Shown here: positions 8,076 to 16,818 of the stretch, piece by piece | Layout: every line of letters starts with the position of its first letter | Numbering within the stretch: position 1 is the stretch's first letter | NCBI GenBank assembly: GCA_027307165.1 | Contig: DAHUXM010000034.1 | Span: 186,001 to 250,000 of the forward strand | DNA: 64,000 nucleotides | Direction of reading: 5' to 3' | DNA from: Gemmatimonadota bacterium | GTDB taxonomy: Bacteria > Gemmatimonadota > Gemmatimonadetes > Gemmatimonadales > Gemmatimonadaceae | Position numbers and translations under genes: made by a program | The notes under the pieces: generated by a model | What the model was told of the DNA's origin: nothing | The model's input: only the letters and a program-made list of their open reading frames with translations | Databases searched by the model: none

Positions 8076-9272
8076 TTATGTGGCGGTGCGCTGCACGAAC
8101 CGCCCAGTCGCTGTGTTGTACTCGACTTCCGTGATCGAACCGTCCCGCACCCGATCCACCGCCTCGTCAATCACGTGCAGCGGCACCAGAAACCACTCGT
8201 GCGGACGTACCGGGTGCCCGAATCGGTCTGGTATCTCGATGTCTATCTGCGCTGCCGCGAATACTCGGTGAAAGACGCTCTCCAGCTTCGCGCGGTTGAT
8301 GCGAGCAAGTTTATACTTCGCGACGATCTCGACTTCGGCGAGGAGATACGTCGCTTCCTGAGCCGCGTTTGCGATCCGTGTTTCGACCTTTCCGCTCGTC
8401 ACACCGATCTTGTGGATCAGGTCGCGGTGCGCCGTGATGAATGGATGCGTGGACAGGCTCCGCAACACGTAGATGGTGCCGCTCGGTAGATCGTCGTCAT
8501 CCCATGTATCGCCGAACAACGGACCCGCATTCGGCGCGGTGACGCGGCGTCCCGATTCATCCTTGTACAGCGCAGCCTGCAGCGAGCGCAACAGAAGATT
8601 GCTCTCCGTGCCGTTCGCAAAAATCACGCGGAGCCGCGCGTTCGGCGCCCCCTCCGGTGTCCAGTACTTCTCGGCCATCTCGGCGACGTACACTAGCTGC
8701 CCCGTGAGAATGAAGAAATCGCCCGGCGCGATCGCGGCGTCACGGCCGAAGGAGCGCGCCTGCCGGACGCCCGCCTTCAGATCCCGCTGCACCTGCTCGA
8801 ATAGAGGCCGGAAGCTGTCGAAGTCCGCGCACCTCTCCGCTCGCGCGATTTCTTCCGCAGCCCGGATCTCGGCTCGCGCTCGCACGTGACGTAGGTCGGT
8901 AAGGCCCGACCGATCTGCATCCGCACCCAGTTCCGCAAGCAGTTCCTCGTCCGTCATCGATTCCGCAGAGGGAGCCGGAGCAGGAGTTGCGCCGCTCAAT
9001 AGCCCCTGGCGATCGAGCGGCTCGAGCAGCGTGCGGCACTCCACCAGCCCGCGAAGCCGGTCCAGGCGCACCGCGTAGAGTCGCTCGAATATGTCCCTGT
9101 CCTCGCCATGCCGCGGCGCATGGCCCTCGCGCTCGACAAAGCGCTGGATGTCGTCGAAGCCGGCGATGATCCGCTCCTCCCGTGGCGTGTACGCTGCAGT
9201 CGCGCGCAGCTCGACTTCGACACCCAGTTCGGCGAGCAGCGCATCGTCTTCGTCGGTGAAGTGATCACCCAT
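8076..9272 (-). CDS. GIY-YIG nuclease-family protein with N-terminal helicase-associated-like domain
   Basis: This 398-residue protein has a C-terminal GIY-YIG domain: GTIYVL at 265-270, KIGVTSG at 288-294, an Arg at 299 and a Glu at 331 (AKLESVF). These match the GIY, YIG, Arg and metal-binding Glu positions of the T5orf172-type branch. Residues about 35-80 (F-x3-EGHAP, then acidic and arginine-rich) resemble the extreme C-terminus of the helicase encoded upstream. The start overlaps the helicase stop by 8 bases, so the two are co-translated. The likely role is DNA cleavage in the restriction-like operon. The second Tyr of the motif is replaced (IGV), so activity needs testing. Confidence 0.8.
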   Translation of the reverse strand: MGDHFTDEDDALLAELGVEVELRATAAYTPREERIIAGFDDIQRFVEREGHAPRHGEDRDIFERLYAVRLDRLRGLVECRTLLEPLDRQGLLSGATPAPAPSAESMTDEELLAELGADADRSGLTDLRHVRARAEIRAAEEIARAERCADFDSFRPLFEQVQRDLKAGVRQARSFGRDAAIAPGDFFILTGQLVYVAEMAEKYWTPEGAPNARLRVIFANGTESNLLLRSLQAALYKDESGRRVTAPNAGPLFGDTWDDDDLPSGTIYVLRSLSTHPFITAHRDLIHKIGVTSGKVETRIANAAQEATYLLAEVEIVAKYKLARINRAKLESVFHRVFAAAQIDIEIPDRFGHPVRPHEWFLVPLHVIDEAVDRVRDGSITEVEYNTATGRFVQRTAT

Positions 9273-11313
9273 TCGTCGCTGCCGCCTTCATGCGCGCAAG
9301 AAAAGACACGCCCTCGGCCATCTGCCTTTCCCATGGATCGGCTGCGGTGATCGAGGGAACACGTCCGTGCTCGTGCTTGAACTGGAGTGCGCGTCGCGCG
9401 AGATCGCGGGCATCGTCGGGGGTGAGCTGGACCTTTCTCGCGGAGATGATCGCGCCGATCTCGCGCAACCTGTCCTCGGTCATCGCCTTGGAGAGGATGG
9501 CGTACGCCTCGCCGAACGGGTTGATCGCGTCGATCAGATCTATGTCGAGCTCGCGTACGTCTGCGAACCTGCGCACTCCATCGATCAGCGCGGTGTTGGC
9601 GGCGCGTTCGCCACTATCTCCGCCAAGTGCGAACTTCTTCGCCTGCTGCGTCACGTTGAGAGCAGCGATCGCGTGCTGCCGCACCACTTCCTGATCCTCC
9701 TCGCTCAGGTCAGGATACTTCTCCTTCACGATCTTTCCCATGCGCAACTGGGTGAGTTCCTGGGGCACCAGCTCCTCGTCGAAGAGCCCGCGCTCGAGCG
9801 CATGCCTGTCCTGCACGAAAGTCGTGATGACTTCATTAAGGTCATCGCGGCAGATGCGCGCGGCATATTCGCTCTTTGGCTCTGCGATACCCCTGACCTC
9901 GATCTCCAAGTGCCCGGTCTCGTGGTTGAGGCCGACGTTGCACTTGGCCGGATCGTAGCCGTTCTCGCCATAGTCGAATCCTTCCACGGGCCCATTCGCA
10001 GGGTTCTTGGGTCTGAATTCGAAGCGCGGTGCCAGCACCTGCTCCATGAGGAGGCTCGCCGCGATCGCCTTCAACGTGTCGTTCACGGCTTCTGTCACCG
10101 CCTGCTGTGACGCGTCCGGCTCCGCGATCAGATTAGTGAATCGTGCATGTGTCTTGCCGGGCGCATCGCGCGTCGCGCGGCCGATGATCTGCACTATCTC
10201 CGTGAGACTCGAACGATAGCCGACCGTGAGCGCATGCTCGCACCAGATCCAGTCGAACCCCTCCTTTGCCATGCCGAGCGCGATGATGATGTCGACGTAA
10301 TCGCGGTTGTTCTTCTGCGCGGGATCCTTGAGAGCGGCGACGACCCTGTCGCGCTTCACCGAATCGTCGTCCACGAGATCGGCGATCCGCAGCAGCCGGT
10401 CGTCCTGCGTCCGAACGAGTTGAAAACCCGTGGAATCATCGAGTCCCTGCCACTCGCCAAGTGCCTCGATGATGTGCTCGACCTCCTGGATCTTCTGCTT
10501 GGTGCTCTCTCGCGAATTCACGTTCGGGATGTGCACGATCGTCTTCTCGGACGGATCGAGCACCCGCAGAATCTCGTCGGTGTACGGGCCCGTGTAGAAG
10601 TAGTATCCGATGTCGAGACGCTTGAGGTACTCGTAGCCGTTGAGCTGTTCGTAGTATGTGTAGGTGACCGTCTCGAACTTCGCCTCGTCCTCCGGGCTCA
10701 GAACCGCGTCGGCGTCGCCGCGGAAGTAGGAGCCTGTCATGGCGACGATGTGCGCGCGATCCCGTGCGATGAAGTCGCCGAGGTGCAGGCCGAGCCGGTT
10801 GTCAGGATTGACGGAGACGTGGTGGAACTCGTCCACCGCGATCAGACGCTCGTCGAATGCCTCGACGCCGACTTGATCGACGGCGAAGCGGAAGGTGGCG
10901 TGGGTGCACACGAGAACCTTGTCGTCGCTCGCGAGAAATGCGCCGACGGACTTTACCTTTCCGCCGTTGTCGGAGCCGGGCGCGTTGCACAGGTTCCACC
11001 TCGGCTCGACGTGCCAGTCCGCCCAGAAACCTGACTGCGTGAGCGGCTCGTCGGCGAAGCTCGCGCCAATCGCTTTTTCGGGCACGACGATCACAGCCTG
11101 CTTCACATTCTGGTTGGCGAGCTTGTCGAGCGCGATGTACATGAGCGCGCGGCTCTTGCCGGATGCCGGCGGAGACTTGATGAGCAGGTACTGCTCGCCG
11201 CGCTTATCGTACGCGCGCTCCTGCATCGGGCGCATGCCCAGCTCGTTGGCGCGCGTGGATGCGCCCGTGTGGGCGTACGAGACGGAGACTGACGGTATGG
11301 ATTCCGGCGTCAT
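9265..11313 (-). CDS. SF2 DEAD/DEAH-type helicase, restriction-system type
   Basis: This 682-residue protein shows SF2 motifs in order: Walker A SPPASGKSRA (48-57), motif II AVDEFHH (about 159-165), motif III TGSYF (194-198), motif V GMAKEGFDW and motif VI QIIGRATRDAPGK (375-387). The C-terminus ends in a small domain (FKHEHGRVPS) also seen in the nuclease next door. Such helicases power translocation in type I/III-like restriction enzymes. The ATG overlaps the toxin stop codon by 4 bases, and its own end overlaps the nuclease start by 8. No nuclease domain is visible in this chain. Confidence 0.88.
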   Translation of the reverse strand: MTPESIPSVSVSYAHTGASTRANELGMRPMQERAYDKRGEQYLLIKSPPASGKSRALMYIALDKLANQNVKQAVIVVPEKAIGASFADEPLTQSGFWADWHVEPRWNLCNAPGSDNGGKVKSVGAFLASDDKVLVCTHATFRFAVDQVGVEAFDERLIAVDEFHHVSVNPDNRLGLHLGDFIARDRAHIVAMTGSYFRGDADAVLSPEDEAKFETVTYTYYEQLNGYEYLKRLDIGYYFYTGPYTDEILRVLDPSEKTIVHIPNVNSRESTKQKIQEVEHIIEALGEWQGLDDSTGFQLVRTQDDRLLRIADLVDDDSVKRDRVVAALKDPAQKNNRDYVDIIIALGMAKEGFDWIWCEHALTVGYRSSLTEIVQIIGRATRDAPGKTHARFTNLIAEPDASQQAVTEAVNDTLKAIAASLLMEQVLAPRFEFRPKNPANGPVEGFDYGENGYDPAKCNVGLNHETGHLEIEVRGIAEPKSEYAARICRDDLNEVITTFVQDRHALERGLFDEELVPQELTQLRMGKIVKEKYPDLSEEDQEVVRQHAIAALNVTQQAKKFALGGDSGERAANTALIDGVRRFADVRELDIDLIDAINPFGEAYAILSKAMTEDRLREIGAIISARKVQLTPDDARDLARRALQFKHEHGRVPSITAADPWERQMAEGVSFLARMKAAATNG

Positions 11314-11624
11314 CGCTTGCGGAGCTCCTTCCGGCGGTCCGCAAGTGCGCGAGCCATGTCGCGCGCGGTGTGAAATACGGCCAGGACCGTGACGGCATCG
11401 CCGTCGATATGATAGACGATCTGATACGGGAGTCCAGGCACCGTCAGCTCGCGGGTATCAGCGAGCCGGCCCCGTTGTCCCATCTCAGGAAAGTCAGTCA
11501 GGGATAGCGCCGCGTCGGCAATTGCGCGGAAGACCTTTTCCGCCGCGGCGGGATTGTCCAGCGCGATGTACGCGATGATACTGTCGAGATCGCGCGCCGC
11601 GGGCTCGGCGAGCGCAAGGCGCAT
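11310..11624 (-). CDS. RelE/ParE-superfamily toxin
   Basis: This 104-residue protein has the compact RelE/ParE layout: an N-terminal helical part (AARDLDSIIAYI, AAEKVFRAI), then FPEMGQRGR, an ELTVPGLPYQIVYHID strand pair and a VTVLAVFHTARDM C-terminus. ParE members poison gyrase and RelE members cleave mRNA; the sequence alone does not separate them. Its ATG overlaps the antitoxin TGA by one base, and its stop overlaps the helicase ATG by four, so it is coupled on both sides. Confidence 0.85.
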   Translation of the reverse strand: MRLALAEPAARDLDSIIAYIALDNPAAAEKVFRAIADAALSLTDFPEMGQRGRLADTRELTVPGLPYQIVYHIDGDAVTVLAVFHTARDMARALADRRKELRKR

Positions 11625-11884
11625 CAGCGTTTCCAGCCATGCTTCTTCGCGATGGCGCCGAACACGCGCTCGGCGGGTCGCACTCGTCCTTTCCGCGCGG
11701 CGGCGATACCGACCTTGATGCGTTCGGTCTGCCAGGCATTGGTCTCGAGGTACTGCTGCATCGCCTGGTTGATGATGTAGTTGCGCGAGCGGTCCATTGC
11801 GGCCGCGAGTGCGTCGATTCCGGCCACGGTCTCACTGGCCGCGCGGATGGTGATCGGGGTGCTCGGGGTGGCATCGCGTTCCAT
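11624..11884 (-). CDS. Ribbon-helix-helix (CopG-like) antitoxin
   Basis: The ATG at 11884 gives 86 residues and has AGGAGA six bases upstream, which favours it over the longer frame to 11980. Residues 10-45 (PITIRAASETVAGIDALAAAMDRSRNYIIN, here given as a span) have the strand-helix-helix pattern of CopG/ParD. The C-terminal 40 residues are basic and would bind the toxin. Antitoxins of this kind repress their own promoter. It lies directly upstream of its toxin and 79 bases after the DNA methyltransferase. Confidence 0.82.
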   Translation of the reverse strand: MERDATPSTPITIRAASETVAGIDALAAAMDRSRNYIINQAMQQYLETNAWQTERIKVGIAAARKGRVRPAERVFGAIAKKHGWKR

Positions 11885-11909
11885 GTGTACTCTCCTGTAT
11901 TCACCTGTA

Positions 11910-11915
11910 ATCATA
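11910..11915 (-). promoter_or_regulatory. Possible -10 element for the toxin-antitoxin pair
   Basis: On the minus strand TATGAT sits about 26 bases upstream of the antitoxin ATG, in the only gap of the operon (11885-11963). No good -35 is visible. If real, it would let the toxin-antitoxin-helicase-nuclease part be transcribed apart from the methyltransferase. Confidence 0.3.
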
Positions 11916-11963
11916 GTGCCGGAACCGACTGGGCGCCACGTCCGGGATGACCAGTCGGTGCGA

Positions 11964-14750
11964 TCAGGGGGCGTCGGCACGCCTCCGGCGTGTCGACGTG
12001 CTCCTGGCGGGCCTGTCGGTGGTCATCTTCACGTACATGTCGAACAGCTTCTCCAGCCGCTCGGTGTCGTTCCTGAAGCGGCGGCCGATGTAGATGCGCT
12101 CCAGCACCTCGTCGTTGCGCTCGTGGGCGGCGCGCAGGTCAGCTGGCATCGCCTCGGGATCGTAGAGGTCCGCGATCGTCGCGGGGAAGTGCGCCTCGCG
12201 CGCCAGCAGGATCTCCTCGGCGCAACGCGTGAGATCGGTTTTGTTCTTCGCAGTGAGGGTGGGGACGGGGAAGGTGTTCCAGCCGAGGGTGTTGGAGTAG
12301 CGGTAGCGCGTTTCCAGCTTGCCACAGACGGTCGCGATCCAGACGAGGTGAAGACGTGACGCAATGAGTGCGACGCTGAACACGGGCGCGTCAAACAATG
12401 CCAGATTGGCGTTAGTAACGAATTCCTCACTGCGGATGAGCCCCACTGGCAAGTAGGGTCTCGTTTCGCTTGTGTGGATCGGCACAACAACAGTGTGCGT
12501 AACTCCATGATTCATTTCGCGGAACTGGTGCGCCCGTGCAGCCATCTCGCGGGCACTCGCGTCCCGGCTCGAAAGGCGGATTCGCCGCACAGCATCGATA
12601 CGAACTCTGATCGACGGAATGGACTGAGCTTCCGTAAAGGCGTCGTCCGGAATCCACAAGCAGTAGCGCAACTTGCCTTGAACAAACTCTTCTGACCCGT
12701 AGACGCGATGGACAAACTGCTGTCGTTGCAATGCAGTCAATCCAAGGCCGGCGAGTTGCGCCGCCCGCAAGAGTAAGTTGCCGCCATCAACTGGCTTGTT
12801 GCCGTAGTCCATCAAAGCCAAACCCGAAAAGGGCCGACTTCGCTTTTTGATGATGACATTCGGCCCGGACACTAGATAGGCGTTGATTTTATCAACGTCC
12901 TTGACAATGACGTTCCCATCGTCGCCAATAGAAAAGAGCCGACGCACTTTGCCCGCGTGGTTTGAAATTCCGACGATGGCTACCGTGACGCCAGCATTAT
13001 GGCTCGCCAAATTCGCCCACTTGAAGGAGGTGTGGGCAAAGGTAATCTCGTGACCCGTGCCGAAGACTAGCGGCCAAAGGATTGGGACTAGCTGGCCCTG
13101 ACAAACCGAATTGGTGGACACGAAGGCAGTGACCGCACTGGTGCGCGTTCCGTAGTCGGCGGCCTTCATGAACCAGCCAGTCACGTAGTCGAGCGACTTC
13201 CAGCCTGTCGTGCGTCCTGCGAAGATCGATCGAAGATCTGACTTCTGCTCCGCAGTCTGCCAAGTGGATCCCAGGTATGGCGGATTCCCGCAGATATACG
13301 TCTCGCCGCCTTCGTTCTCGAAATCGATTTCCGCCTGATCGAGTGGTGTGTGAAACAGGTCTTCCGCGAAGTGCCTTACGCCCGTCCCGGTGGGCGGACA
13401 GATGCTCAGCCAATCCAGTCGCAGCGCGTTCCCGCACGTGATCCAGTTCTCCGCATCGAGCGGCAGGAATTCCGCGAGCGCTTCCTTCTGTCCGCGATAC
13501 ATCACGTCGCACTGGAACTCCGCGATGATGAGAGCGAGCCGCGCGATCTCAGCCGGAAACTGCCGCAGCTCGATCCCGCGGAAATTCGTTAGCGGTATCG
13601 CGGTGCGGTTGATCGTCTCGCCGCGTCGCCGGTTTATCTCCGCCTCGATAGCGCGCATCTCCTTGTACGCGATGACGAGAAAGTTGCCCGAGCCGCACGC
13701 TGGGTCGAAGACCCTGATCCGCGCCATTCGGTTGCGTAGGTTGAGCAGCTTGCGTGAATTGTCGCCAGCCTCTTCCAACTTCACGCGCAAATCGTCCAGG
13801 AACAGCGGGTTCAACACCTTCAGTATGTTCGGCACGCTTGTGTAGTGCATGCCGAGCCCAGCGCGTTCCTCGTCGTCGGCCACCGCCTGGATCATCGAAC
13901 CGAAGATATCCGGGTTGATCTGCTTCCACTGGAGATTGCCGATCTGCAGCAGATACGCGCGTGCGATCCGGCTGAACCGCGGCGCATCTATCGCACCGGA
14001 GAACAGTCCGCCATTCACGTAGGGAAAGCGGTTTGCCCAGCGCGGCACATGCGCGGCATCGCGCTTCGGGCCGGCAGTATCCATCGCGCGGAATATCTCG
14101 CCGATCACCTCGTGCGTGTTGGACGAATCGCCTGCACTCATCTGCTCGACCGTCTTCGTGAACAGCGAGTCACCGGTAAAGATGTCGGTGTCTTCCGCGA
14201 AGAAGCAGAAGATCAGCCGCGCCATGAAGTGATTCATGTCGACGCGCCGCTCTGCGGTCGCCCAGTCCGGATTTACCTTGAGTAGCTCGACGTACAGTCG
14301 GTTCAACCTTCCAGTCGCACGAATGTCGAACGAGCTCTCGCGGATCTGCCTGACGGTCGTGATCCCAGCGAGCGGGAGAAAAAAGCCGAAGTGGTCGGGA
14401 AAGTCGCGGTACGCGCACGCAACTGTCTCGCCGGTCGCCAGATCCTCGCCCTCGAAATCCGTTCCGTCGGTCGCGACGATGAAGCGTGCCTTCGACTTCG
14501 CTGTTGCGGGACTGTGTCGCAATGCGCCGAGCACAGCAGTCACGTCGCCCTGCGTGGCAACTGCGATATGAACGTTGTCCCGCTGCAGCACGCCGCCCAC
14601 ATCCGATTTGTTCGTCGCGCCGGCGCGCAGGCGCTTGATCGTTGTTTCCTTGTTACCGAACGCACGCAGGAATGCGAATGGGAATTCCGCGGCGTCGAAT
14701 GGCTCCTCTGCCAGTGCGGAGACTGCTTCCTCGATCTCGACAGCGTTCAT
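11964..14750 (-). CDS. Large class I N6-adenine DNA methyltransferase (MmeI/YeeA/PglX-like)
   Basis: This 928-residue protein has SAM motif I DPACGSGNF (349-357) and catalytic motif IV NPPY (489-492), the gamma-class adenine methyltransferase signature. It also has the GMHYTS segment before motif I that is typical of the MmeI/BREX PglX group. Residues about 540-800 should be the target-recognition part; their DNA (about 12.45-13.15 kb) is visibly less GC-rich than the rest. I see no clear PD-(D/E)xK nuclease motif in the first 200 residues, so cleavage is more likely done by the GIY-YIG protein. The start is 72 bases after ychF, with GGAACGG upstream. The product would mark self DNA. Confidence 0.88.
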   Translation of the reverse strand: MNAVEIEEAVSALAEEPFDAAEFPFAFLRAFGNKETTIKRLRAGATNKSDVGGVLQRDNVHIAVATQGDVTAVLGALRHSPATAKSKARFIVATDGTDFEGEDLATGETVACAYRDFPDHFGFFLPLAGITTVRQIRESSFDIRATGRLNRLYVELLKVNPDWATAERRVDMNHFMARLIFCFFAEDTDIFTGDSLFTKTVEQMSAGDSSNTHEVIGEIFRAMDTAGPKRDAAHVPRWANRFPYVNGGLFSGAIDAPRFSRIARAYLLQIGNLQWKQINPDIFGSMIQAVADDEERAGLGMHYTSVPNILKVLNPLFLDDLRVKLEEAGDNSRKLLNLRNRMARIRVFDPACGSGNFLVIAYKEMRAIEAEINRRRGETINRTAIPLTNFRGIELRQFPAEIARLALIIAEFQCDVMYRGQKEALAEFLPLDAENWITCGNALRLDWLSICPPTGTGVRHFAEDLFHTPLDQAEIDFENEGGETYICGNPPYLGSTWQTAEQKSDLRSIFAGRTTGWKSLDYVTGWFMKAADYGTRTSAVTAFVSTNSVCQGQLVPILWPLVFGTGHEITFAHTSFKWANLASHNAGVTVAIVGISNHAGKVRRLFSIGDDGNVIVKDVDKINAYLVSGPNVIIKKRSRPFSGLALMDYGNKPVDGGNLLLRAAQLAGLGLTALQRQQFVHRVYGSEEFVQGKLRYCLWIPDDAFTEAQSIPSIRVRIDAVRRIRLSSRDASAREMAARAHQFREMNHGVTHTVVVPIHTSETRPYLPVGLIRSEEFVTNANLALFDAPVFSVALIASRLHLVWIATVCGKLETRYRYSNTLGWNTFPVPTLTAKNKTDLTRCAEEILLAREAHFPATIADLYDPEAMPADLRAAHERNDEVLERIYIGRRFRNDTERLEKLFDMYVKMTTDRPARSTSTRRRRADAP

Positions 14751-14822
14751 CAGTCACCGTTCCAGTGAAAACGCGCCTCGCCCGGCCGAATCGATCCGGA
14801 TCATCATGCTCGACGGATGAAT

Positions 14823-15923
14823 CTACACGTTGAACTTAAACAGCAGCACATCTCCGTCTTTGACAACGTACTCCTTTCCTTCAGATCGTACATCTCCCTT
14901 CTCGCGCGCGTCCTTCCATCCGCCATCGGCGATGAAGGCGTCGAATGAGACGGTATCAGCCTTGATGAAGCCGCGCTCGAAGTCGGTGTGGATCACGCCG
15001 GCTGCCTGCGGTGCGGTGTCGCCGCGATGAATGGTCCACGCACGCACTTCCTGCTCGCCGGCGGTGAAATACGTCTGCAATCCAAGCAGATGGTATCCCG
15101 CGCGAATGAGGCGATCCAGGCCAGCGCTCTCCAGTCCAAGCGACGCAAGAAAATCACCGCGATCTTCCGGCGGCAGCTCGGCGAGCTCCGCCTCGATCTT
15201 GGCGGAGAAGGGAACGATCTCCGCTTCCTCGCCACTCGCGGCAACAGCGGCGCGCAGTGCCGCCAGATATGGGCCTTCCTCGCCAGTAAGCTCGGCGTCG
15301 CTGACGTTCGCCGCGTACAACACCGGCTTCACGGTCAACAATGTCAGTGGCGCGAGCACTTCCTTCTCGTGCGCGGTGAGCGAGGCGTGCCAGAGTCCGC
15401 GCCCTTCCTTCAGGAAATCATTTGCCCGTTCGAGGACGACGAGTTCTGTCGCTGCATCCTTGTCTCCGGTCTTGGCAGTACGACGCGTCTTGTCCAGGCG
15501 CTTCTCGAGGGTTCCGAGATCAGCGATGGCGAGCTCGAACTCGATCACCTCGCGGTCGCGTGCTGGATCGACACTGCCCATCACGTGCGTCACGTCTTCA
15601 TCGTCGAAGCAGCGCACGACGTGAACTATAGCGTCGGTCTCTCGAATGTTCGCGAGAAACTTGTTGCCGAGCCCCTCACCGTCCGCCGCGCCCTTGACGA
15701 GGCCCGCGATGTCGACGAACTGAACGACTGCGGGTACGATCTTTTTCGGATGCACGATCTCGGCGAGCTTGCCGAGTCGGGCGTCGGGAACTTCCACCAT
15801 GCCGACATTTGGCTCGACGGTGCAGAACGGATAGTTCGCCGCCTCGGCACTCGCAGCTGTGAGTGCGTTGAAAAGCGTCGATTTTCCGACGTTGGGAAGT
15901 CCTACGATGCCGAGCTTTAACAT
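14823..15923 (-). CDS. ychF: Redox-regulated ATPase YchF
   Basis: This 366-residue protein has the OBG-family P-loop GLPNVGKST (8-16) and DIAG switch (71-74). The G4 motif is changed to a NVSD-type sequence, which in YchF shifts preference to ATP. A TGS domain forms the C-terminus, ending in [14 protein letters not shown]. It binds ribosomes and affects stress responses. It is upstream of the methyltransferase gene in the same direction, so readthrough into the defence-like operon is possible. Confidence 0.96.
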   Translation of the reverse strand: MLKLGIVGLPNVGKSTLFNALTAASAEAANYPFCTVEPNVGMVEVPDARLGKLAEIVHPKKIVPAVVQFVDIAGLVKGAADGEGLGNKFLANIRETDAIVHVVRCFDDEDVTHVMGSVDPARDREVIEFELAIADLGTLEKRLDKTRRTAKTGDKDAATELVVLERANDFLKEGRGLWHASLTAHEKEVLAPLTLLTVKPVLYAANVSDAELTGEEGPYLAALRAAVAASGEEAEIVPFSAKIEAELAELPPEDRGDFLASLGLESAGLDRLIRAGYHLLGLQTYFTAGEQEVRAWTIHRGDTAPQAAGVIHTDFERGFIKADTVSFDAFIADGGWKDAREKGDVRSEGKEYVVKDGDVLLFKFNV

Positions 15924-15996
15924 TTGATCCTGTAAATAGAAATATTACGCGTACTTTCTGCTGCCTTGGTCATGGCCGCGAGCGGGGTCGGACTTC

Positions 15997-16098
15997 TCCA
16001 TTCCCGCGAAAGCGGGAATCCATCTGTTGCCGAGAATCCGCCTGCCGTCATCGCAGCCAGAGATCGATAACATGGATTCCCGCTTTCGCGGGAATGAA
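15997..16098 (-). repeat. 102-bp inverted-repeat element, copy B (inverted)
   Basis: The same arms (CCCGCGAAAGCGGG and complement) flank a core, but the ATCGATAACAT block is at the right arm, so this copy is inverted relative to copies A and C. It lies in the 262-base gap between pth and ychF. The middle 30 bases have diverged. Confidence 0.75.
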
Positions 16099-16149
16099 GA
16101 TTGACAGATGGGTCCTTCATCTCCTGGTGGTAACAAAACCCTGCGGAGT

Positions 16150-16182
16150 CCGTCCCCACTCCGTCCCCACTCCGTCCCCACT
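16150..16182. repeat. Three tandem copies of an 11-bp unit
   Basis: CCGTCCCCACT occurs at 16150, 16161 and 16172 without gaps, ending just before the pth stop codon. It is close to repeat copy B. Confidence 0.8.
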
Positions 16183-16185
16183 TTC

Positions 16186-16755
16186 TTAGTTGTTCAACCG
16201 CATCGCAGCTTCGATATCACCCTTCGCCCATATCTCACACACATCGGTGAGCGATGGCATGAGCGACATTATCTCCTCGCGCTCCATCTTGCCAAACGGC
16301 GCCAGAACAAAATCTGCGAGGTCTCCGCTTATCTGACGGTCTGCCGGCGGCCCGACGCCGATGCGAAGACGCGCATAGTCGCGGGTCTTCAGCACATGCT
16401 CGATGCTCTTCAATCCGTTGTGTCCGCCTGCACTGCCTTTCGCGCGGGTGCGATATCGTCCGACCGGCAGCGCGACGTCATCCGAGATTACCAGCAGATC
16501 CGTTGCCGGCGCCCAGAACGGACGGCGCGTGTAGGGTCGCAGTGCGTCGCCGCTCAGGTTCATGAACGTTTGCGGCTTCAGCAAGCGAACCTTCACATTT
16601 CCGAGCATGCCGCTGGACACCTGCGCATCGCCGTCCTTGCGCCATCCGTCGAAATGCCAGCGCTGGGCAAGATGATCCACGAGCCACCACCCTACATTGT
16701 GGCGCGTCGCTGCGTATTCGCGACCGGGATTGCCGAGTCCGACGATGAGTTTCAC
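16186..16755 (-). CDS. pth: Peptidyl-tRNA hydrolase
   Basis: This 189-residue protein starts MKLIVGLGNPGREYAATRHN, with the conserved Asn and catalytic His of the family in place. Further matches are the NLSG and SAGGHNGLKSI segments. It releases tRNA from peptidyl-tRNA that drops off the ribosome. It follows rplY after a terminator-like hairpin, a frequent bacterial pairing. Confidence 0.96.
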   Translation of the reverse strand: MKLIVGLGNPGREYAATRHNVGWWLVDHLAQRWHFDGWRKDGDAQVSSGMLGNVKVRLLKPQTFMNLSGDALRPYTRRPFWAPATDLLVISDDVALPVGRYRTRAKGSAGGHNGLKSIEHVLKTRDYARLRIGVGPPADRQISGDLADFVLAPFGKMEREEIMSLMPSLTDVCEIWAKGDIEAAMRLNN

Positions 16756-16772
16756 GATTGATCACGGGTACG

Positions 16773-16798
16773 AAAAAGGGCGGGCGAGTTGCCCGCCC
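16773..16798 (-). terminator. Intrinsic terminator after rplY
   Basis: On the minus strand an 8-bp GGGCGGGC / GCCCGCCC stem with a 5-base loop is followed by five T. It lies 20 bases past the rplY stop and before pth. Confidence 0.85.
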
Positions 16799-16818
16799 TC
16801 TGACGTTGCACGAGTGAG

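Noticed and set aside
9367-10110. 247-codon plus-strand frame inside the helicase
   Set aside because: Antisense shadow; the helicase on the other strand has all SF2 motifs in order.
11624-11980. Longer 118-residue antitoxin
   Set aside because: The extra N-terminus has no family resemblance, and AGGAGA stands just before the internal ATG at 11884.
16150-16182. Start of a CRISPR array
   Set aside because: Three 11-base head-to-tail units without spacers; no cas genes are seen in the window.
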